Assembly (NCBI GenBank): GCA_021846985.1
Contig: JAJZVX010000027.1
Coordinates: forward strand, 1-47,339
Direction of reading: 5' to 3'
DNA: 47,339 nucleotides
Source of the DNA: Acidobacteriota bacterium
GTDB lineage: Bacteria > Acidobacteriota > Terriglobia > Terriglobales > Acidobacteriaceae
Of the stretch, positions 40,007-47,339 are shown in pieces. The notes under the pieces are model-generated. The model was not told the DNA's origin. It worked only from the letters and a program-made list of their open reading frames with translations, and did not search any database. How positions within the stretch are numbered: the stretch's first letter is position 1; every line of letters begins with the position of its first letter. Both the position numbers and the translations under genes were made by a program.

Positions 40007-43000
40007 ATGCCAAAGAGAACCCTCGCATCTGTCATCGTCCTCGTCATCGCCTCTGTTTTCGCCCCCGGCGCCATCGGACAGCAGGCGCCAGCCTGGGGCA
40101 TTGGGCCGTTCACGCGCCCCGGCAGCGGCAATCCCGTCATTGCACCCCGGCCTCAGTCCACCTTCATGGACCCCATGTCGAAGTCCCTTAACCACTGGGA
40201 GGCGTTGCACACCTTCAACCCGGCAGCCATCGTGCGCAATGGAAAGATCGTGGTGCTGTACCGGGCAGAGGACAACACCGGCAAGATGGAGATCGGCATG
40301 CACACCTCCCGGCTGGGCATGGCCGAAAGCTCCGACGGCATCCACTTCTCCCGCCGCCCCGCGCCGGTCTTCTATCCCGCCGACGATAACCAGAAGGCTC
40401 GCGAGTGGACGGGCGGCACGGAAGACCCGCGCCTTGTCGAGTCGGAAGACGGACTGTACGTCCTCACGTACACCCAGTGGAACCGCAAAATTGCCCAGGC
40501 GGGCGTAGCCACCTCACGCGACCTCATCCACTGGACCAAGTACGGGCCGGCCTTCCAGGATGCCGCGGGCGGCAAGTACAACTCCATCTGGTACAAGTCG
40601 GCAGGCATCCTTACGCGCCTCGATCCCGCGAAGGGCCGCCTCATCGCCGCCAAAATCAATGGCAAATATTGGATGTACTGGGGCGAAGGAGACATCCACC
40701 TGGCCACCTCGACCGACCTGATCCACTGGGCGCCGCTCGAATATGCGCCGGGCGATCCGGTTGTCCTGCTGGGGCCCCGGCCCGGCAGGTTCGACTCGAG
40801 CTTTCCCGAGTGCGGCCCACCGCCGGTGCTGACCGACCACGGCATCGTGCTGATTTACAACGGCAAGAACGGCAGAATCCATAACGACCCCACGATCGGC
40901 CCCGCCGCGTACGCCGCCGGAGAAGCGCTCTTTGACGCGCACGATCCCGCGCGGCTCATCGAGCAGACCGATCATCCTGTCCTCAAGCCTTCGGAGCCCT
41001 ACGAAAAGAGCGGCCAGTACGTCGATGGAACCACCTTCTCCGAGGGCCTGGTTTACTTCCACCACAAGTGGTTCCTCTACTACGGCTGCGCCGACTCGCT
41101 GGTCTCCGTGGCCATCGCTCCGGGAACCTCGGGGACCACCGCCAGCGCCGCTCCCGTCGAGGCTGGCCGTCCCCTCACCTTTGAAGACATGATGGCCATG
41201 AAGCGGCTGGGCGAAACCGCAGTCTCTCCCGATGGCAAGTGGCTGGCGTATGGAGAAACCGACGTCAACCTGGGCCAGAACACCAAGACCCCCCATCTGT
41301 GGGTGCAGCCCGTGGCGGGCGGAGAACCGCAAAAGCTGGCCGTGGCCCTGCCGGGCGACTCCGGGGCAGAGTTCGCGCCCGACGGAAGGCATATCCTCTT
41401 TCTGAGCAGCCGCGAGGGCGGACAGCAGGTGTGGCTGGCCGACTTTGACCCGGCTACCGGCGCCGCCAGCCATGCGAAGAAACTGACCTCCATTTCGACC
41501 GAAGCCGACAACGCCGTCTGGTCGCCCGACGGCAAGTCCATCGTCTTTACTTCTTTTGTGTATCCCGATTGCCCGGCCATCACCGATGCGGATGCCGCGG
41601 CCGGCAACAAGTGCAACGCGGACCGCGACGCGGCGCGGGCGGCCAGCAAGGTCAAGGCGAGGATCTTTACCCACCTCCTCTATCGTCACTGGGACCACTT
41701 CACGGGCGACAAGAGGTCCCACCTCTTTTACGTTTCCGTTCAGGGCGGTGGAATCCGCGACCTGACGCCCGGCGAGACGCACGACGTGCCGCCTTTCTCG
41801 CTGGAAGGCGGCGGCTGCGGCTGCGCCTTTTCACCGGATTCCAAAGAGCTGGCCTACACCGTCAAAGAGGTTCCGGTCCCGGCCATTTCGACCAATGCCG
41901 ACATCTTCACCCTCGACCTGACAAACCCGGAAGCCAAACCGGAGAAGGTAAGCACCTCGCCCGGCGGCGACTTTACGCCCGCCTACTCGCCGGACGGCAA
42001 GTGGCTGGCCTGGCGGTCACAGGAGCGCGCAAGCTACGAGAGTGACCAGTTCCGGCTGGTGCTCTATGATCGCGCGGCAAAGACGATCAGGAACCTGATG
42101 CCGGACTTTCCAAACTGGGTGGACGAGTTCGCGTGGACGCCGGACTCCAGGTCCATCGTCTTTGTTGCGGGAACCACGGGCGCCGAGCCTCTCTACGAAG
42201 TGGATGTAGCTGACGGCCGCTATGCCCCCTGGGCGACGATCGGCCTGGACGCTGCCGGGCGGCCGCAGACGCATGGCGATTACGGCGATCTGCACATCCT
42301 GCCCGACGGGCGGACCGTGGTGGCGACCAGAGTGGCCATCGACGACCCCGGCGAGGCGGTTCGTGTCTCCCCGGTGCAGGCGATTCTCGATCTCGGCTCC
42401 ATGGGGCCGCAGTACGAAGCCATGCTGAAGGCGCGCGGCGAACCGCTCATGAAGCAGTTTGCCCCCATCACCCATTTGAACGACGCGCTCCTTGCCCAAC
42501 TCGACATGCGCGGCATGGAGTCGTTCTGGTTCACCGCCAAAGACGGCACCCGCCTGCAGGGATTTGTCATCCGCCCGCCGGCCTTCGATGCGGCCAGGAA
42601 GTATCCGGTCAAGTTCCTCATCCATGGCGGGCCGCAGGGCGCCTGGGACGACTCGTGGAGCTATCGCTGGAATGCGGAGCTGTTTGCGGCCAACGGTTAC
42701 GCAGTGGTGATGATCAATCCGCGGGGCTCGACCGGCTACGGCCAGACGATTGTGGACGGAGTGAACGGCGACTGGGGGGGCAAGCCCTTCACCGACCTGA
42801 TGACGGGCCTGGACTACGCCGAGCAGCATTACCCCTTCATCGACAAGTCGCGCGAGTGCGCCCTGGGCGCCAGCTATGGCGGCTACATGGCCAACTGGGT
42901 GCTGGGCCACACCGATCGCTTCAAGTGCATCGTCTCGCACGACGGCATGTTCAACGCCGAGTCGGCCTTCGGCTCAACCGAAGAGGACTGGTTCAACATA

Positions 43001-43321
43001 TGGGAGTTCCGCGGCCACCCGTGGGACTATTACGGCAAGCCGGACGACGAGAACCCCTTCCGCAAGTGGTCGCCGTCGCTGGCCGCAAAGAACTTCAGGA
43101 CACCCACGCTGGTCGTTCATGGGCAGCTCGACTACCGGCTGGACGTGAGCGAGGGCTTTCAACTCTTCGATACCCTGCAGATGCTGGGCGTTCCCAGCAA
43201 GATGCTCTACTTCCCGGACGAGGGCCACTGGGTGCTCAAGCCGCAGAACTCGCAGTTGTGGTGGAAGACGGTGAACGACTGGGTAGATGAGTGGACCGGG
43301 AAGGCAGGCAACAAAGGCTAG
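40007..43321 (+). CDS. Exported fusion of a GH130-like glycosidase and an S9 family prolyl oligopeptidase
   Basis: A 1104-residue exported protein (signal ends near APGAIGQQ). Residues about 28-370 form a five-bladed propeller of the GH130/GH43-like type: TFNPAAIVRNGKIVVLYRAED, GGTEDPRL with candidate catalytic Asp140, LIYNGKNG and a terminal strand WFLYYGCADS. After a short Ser/Thr/Ala linker (371-384) comes a complete S9 peptidase: a propeller (385-790, repeated SPDGKWLA and SPDGKSIVF motifs) and an alpha/beta hydrolase domain with Ser956 in GASYGGYM, Asp1042 in GQLDYRL and His1074 in EGHWVL. S9 enzymes usually have their own signal peptide at the point where the glycosidase is joined. GGAG lies five bases before the ATG. 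The frame is intact throughout. It may act on glycopeptides or glycan-bound peptides; an assembly or frame error is the alternative. Confidence 0.88.
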   Translation: MPKRTLASVIVLVIASVFAPGAIGQQAPAWGIGPFTRPGSGNPVIAPRPQSTFMDPMSKSLNHWEALHTFNPAAIVRNGKIVVLYRAEDNTGKMEIGMHTSRLGMAESSDGIHFSRRPAPVFYPADDNQKAREWTGGTEDPRLVESEDGLYVLTYTQWNRKIAQAGVATSRDLIHWTKYGPAFQDAAGGKYNSIWYKSAGILTRLDPAKGRLIAAKINGKYWMYWGEGDIHLATSTDLIHWAPLEYAPGDPVVLLGPRPGRFDSSFPECGPPPVLTDHGIVLIYNGKNGRIHNDPTIGPAAYAAGEALFDAHDPARLIEQTDHPVLKPSEPYEKSGQYVDGTTFSEGLVYFHHKWFLYYGCADSLVSVAIAPGTSGTTASAAPVEAGRPLTFEDMMAMKRLGETAVSPDGKWLAYGETDVNLGQNTKTPHLWVQPVAGGEPQKLAVALPGDSGAEFAPDGRHILFLSSREGGQQVWLADFDPATGAASHAKKLTSISTEADNAVWSPDGKSIVFTSFVYPDCPAITDADAAAGNKCNADRDAARAASKVKARIFTHLLYRHWDHFTGDKRSHLFYVSVQGGGIRDLTPGETHDVPPFSLEGGGCGCAFSPDSKELAYTVKEVPVPAISTNADIFTLDLTNPEAKPEKVSTSPGGDFTPAYSPDGKWLAWRSQERASYESDQFRLVLYDRAAKTIRNLMPDFPNWVDEFAWTPDSRSIVFVAGTTGAEPLYEVDVADGRYAPWATIGLDAAGRPQTHGDYGDLHILPDGRTVVATRVAIDDPGEAVRVSPVQAILDLGSMGPQYEAMLKARGEPLMKQFAPITHLNDALLAQLDMRGMESFWFTAKDGTRLQGFVIRPPAFDAARKYPVKFLIHGGPQGAWDDSWSYRWNAELFAANGYAVVMINPRGSTGYGQTIVDGVNGDWGGKPFTDLMTGLDYAEQHYPFIDKSRECALGASYGGYMANWVLGHTDRFKCIVSHDGMFNAESAFGSTEEDWFNIWEFRGHPWDYYGKPDDENPFRKWSPSLAAKNFRTPTLVVHGQLDYRLDVSEGFQLFDTLQMLGVPSKMLYFPDEGHWVLKPQNSQLWWKTVNDWVDEWTGKAGNKG

Positions 43322-43501
43322 AGACCAGAGAACTGCGCAACTTCTTCTCTTCGGGCCGGCAGCCGGGCTTGCGATGCTGCCGCTGATTGAATACGGAAGA
43401 CGGCGTGGCAACTTCACCGGGAAGATGCCACACCGCCTGCGATTGGCCCAATCTGAAGGAAAGCATCCAAAACGCTTCCGTCCCGGCAACAAGGACAAAA
43501 C

Positions 43502-43780
43502 ATGCCCGCATACGCAAAGATCCTGCTGAAACTCCTCGGCACCCTCCTTGCATCTGCCATCGCTTTCTTCGTCGCAATGTTTGCAGGCAATATCTACTGC
43601 GACCGCTGGTTGGTTCCCGCATGGATGAAACAATACCCCCACGACGGACAGCTTGGGCTTGGGGTATTTGTCTTTGCGTTTTTATGGGGGCTTGCCGGGG
43701 GCGGCCTTGTGCTGATCGCGGGAATTGTCTGGACCGTGAAAACCTCCCGGCGCAAAAAGGCCACGAGCACCGGCGCCTAA
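43502..43780 (+). CDS. Small membrane protein of unknown function, 92 residues
   Basis: Two hydrophobic segments (residues about 10-28 and 50-78) flank a short tryptophan-containing loop (YCDRWLVPAWMKQYPHDG); the C-terminus is basic (KTSRRKKATS). AAGGA lies six bases before the ATG. No family is recognised. It lies between the fusion peptidase (180 bases upstream) and recX (131 bases downstream) with no clear partner. Confidence 0.68.
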   Translation: MPAYAKILLKLLGTLLASAIAFFVAMFAGNIYCDRWLVPAWMKQYPHDGQLGLGVFVFAFLWGLAGGGLVLIAGIVWTVKTSRRKKATSTGA

Positions 43781-43911
43781 CCGAACCAGGCTGATCGGGT
43801 TGGCAAACCGGGCTTGAACGGGCGCTATTCTTACTCTGAACAACGATTGCAAACCCTGTCGTTGGCGGAGGAAGCGGCTCTTCCGCCGGCTCCTCCCGCT
43901 GGAGTTATCCC

Positions 43912-44481
43912 ATGGCATTCGCACCCAAGGGCGGTAAGCCACGCCCCTTTCTGAATGAGCCCGGCCTCTACGACTACGCCGTCAAGGCCCTCGGCCGCCA
44001 CATGCGCACCGAAGCCGAGCTGCGGCGGCTGATGGAAAAGCGCGTCGAGCCGGGAGCCAAAGGCGAGTCCATCGTCGCCGCCGTGGTGACGCGGCTCAAA
44101 GAGCATGGCTATCTCGACGACGCCTCCTTTGCCGAGACTTACGCCCGCCTGCGCCAGCAGAACGAGAAGCTCGGCGCGCGGCGCGTCCGCAACGATCTGC
44201 GGCAAAAAGGCGTGCGGCCGGAGCTTGTGGAGGAGACGATCGAGGCCCGCTACGGCCAGACCAACGAGGAGGCCCTGGCCCGCGCCTACCTCGACCGCAA
44301 ACGCATGCGCAAGCCGGAAAACGAAAAGGAGACCGCGCGCCTCCTGCGGCGGCTGGTAACGGCAGGCTTCTCCACCGGCGTCATCTACAAAATCCTCCGC
44401 CAGTGGGACGTGCCGGAAGAAACGCTCTCGGCGCTCGACAACCTCGACACTGCCGTCCCCTTGGAGGAGGGTGAATCCTGA
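43912..44481 (+). CDS. recX: Regulatory protein RecX
   Basis: A 189-residue helical protein that controls RecA filament growth. The three tandem three-helix modules are visible: DYAVKALGRHMRTEAELRRLMEKR; VVTRLKEHGYLDDASFAETYARLRQQ; and RVRNDLRQKGVRPELVEETIEARYG, with a further partial repeat after it. GGAG precedes the ATG. It lies 70 bases before alaS; recX-alaS adjacency occurs in many bacteria (often with recA upstream, absent here). Confidence 0.93.
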   Translation: MAFAPKGGKPRPFLNEPGLYDYAVKALGRHMRTEAELRRLMEKRVEPGAKGESIVAAVVTRLKEHGYLDDASFAETYARLRQQNEKLGARRVRNDLRQKGVRPELVEETIEARYGQTNEEALARAYLDRKRMRKPENEKETARLLRRLVTAGFSTGVIYKILRQWDVPEETLSALDNLDTAVPLEEGES

Positions 44482-44551
44482 ATCTGTTCCCGAAGCTGGC
44501 TTTCAAAGCTGAGAGCTGAAGGCTGCCTTATCCCGTTACACTAAAGAAGCT

Positions 44552-47284
<2,733 letters not shown>

Positions 47285-47305
47285 CTCAACTCCAAGGCAA
47301 GACAG

Positions 47306-47339
47306 CGAGGGCCGCTTCCCGGACGGGAAGCGGCCCTCG
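47306..47339 (+). terminator. Terminator hairpin after alaS, cut by the window end
   Basis: CGAGGGCCGCTTCC pairs with GGAAGCGGCCCTCG across a short loop, a 14-base perfect stem starting 22 bases after the alaS stop. Any T-run would lie just beyond the window. Confidence 0.82.

Overview
The window is about 47 kb of GC-rich chromosomal DNA. Its gene content fits a free-living soil heterotroph, most likely an Acidobacteriota member (Terriglobia-like). This is an inference from gene style: many exported peptidases and hydrolases, Tat-exported sugar dehydrogenase and isomerase homologues, a sigma-like family I associate with that phylum, and a large Ig-repeat secreted protein. No rRNA, tRNA, CRISPR array, transposase or phage structural gene was seen.

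Layout. 1-117 is the start of a minus-strand gene (probably glutamine synthetase). 351-4471 holds two exported peptide-cleaving enzymes: a CocE/X-Pro type hydrolase and an S46 dipeptidyl peptidase of DPP7 type, followed by a clear terminator. 4715-8975 is the most striking block. One polypeptide fuses a membrane desaturase/hydroxylase (MocD-like), a Rieske ferredoxin (MocE-like) and an NqrF-like flavin reductase (MocF-like). A Gfo/Idh/MocA dehydrogenase and a sugar-isomerase TIM barrel that overlap by four bases follow it. Separate versions of such proteins make up the rhizopine (methylated inosamine) catabolic set of rhizobia. 9004-13136 carries exported members of the same two families, flanking an exported, enlarged adenosine deaminase.

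13266-19869: MmcQ/YjbR protein; a ~970-residue Ig/IPT-domain secreted protein whose metalloprotease-like zinc site is destroyed; a superinfection-immunity-like membrane protein; thioredoxin reductase; YggS and YggU. 20034-23572 (minus): a sigma-like protein, a TolC-type channel and an EmrA/HlyD-type adaptor, without an inner-membrane pump. 23892-29770: polyphosphate kinase, LysR regulator, YbiU-type oxygenase, HAD phosphatase and a small unknown protein. 29787-36491: class C beta-lactamase-like hydrolase, beta carbonic anhydrase, a GntR regulator with its DUF5808 membrane partner (a leaderless, self-overlapping promoter/operator), a membrane protein-ECF sigma-anti-sigma operon, and an AI-2E-type transporter. 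36636-47284: exported unknown protein; a histidine-kinase-like membrane protein that has lost its key catalytic residues; a secreted GH130-like glycosidase fused to an S9 peptidase; a small membrane protein; RecX; AlaS with a hairpin terminator at the window end.

At larger scale, the + strand is G-rich up to about 13.7 kb, then C-rich to about 36.5 kb regardless of gene direction, then balanced to G-rich. This suggests an inverted segment or a replichore boundary. The leading candidates for new biology are the self-contained desaturase-Rieske-reductase with its dehydrogenase/isomerase partners, and the glycosidase-peptidase fusion.
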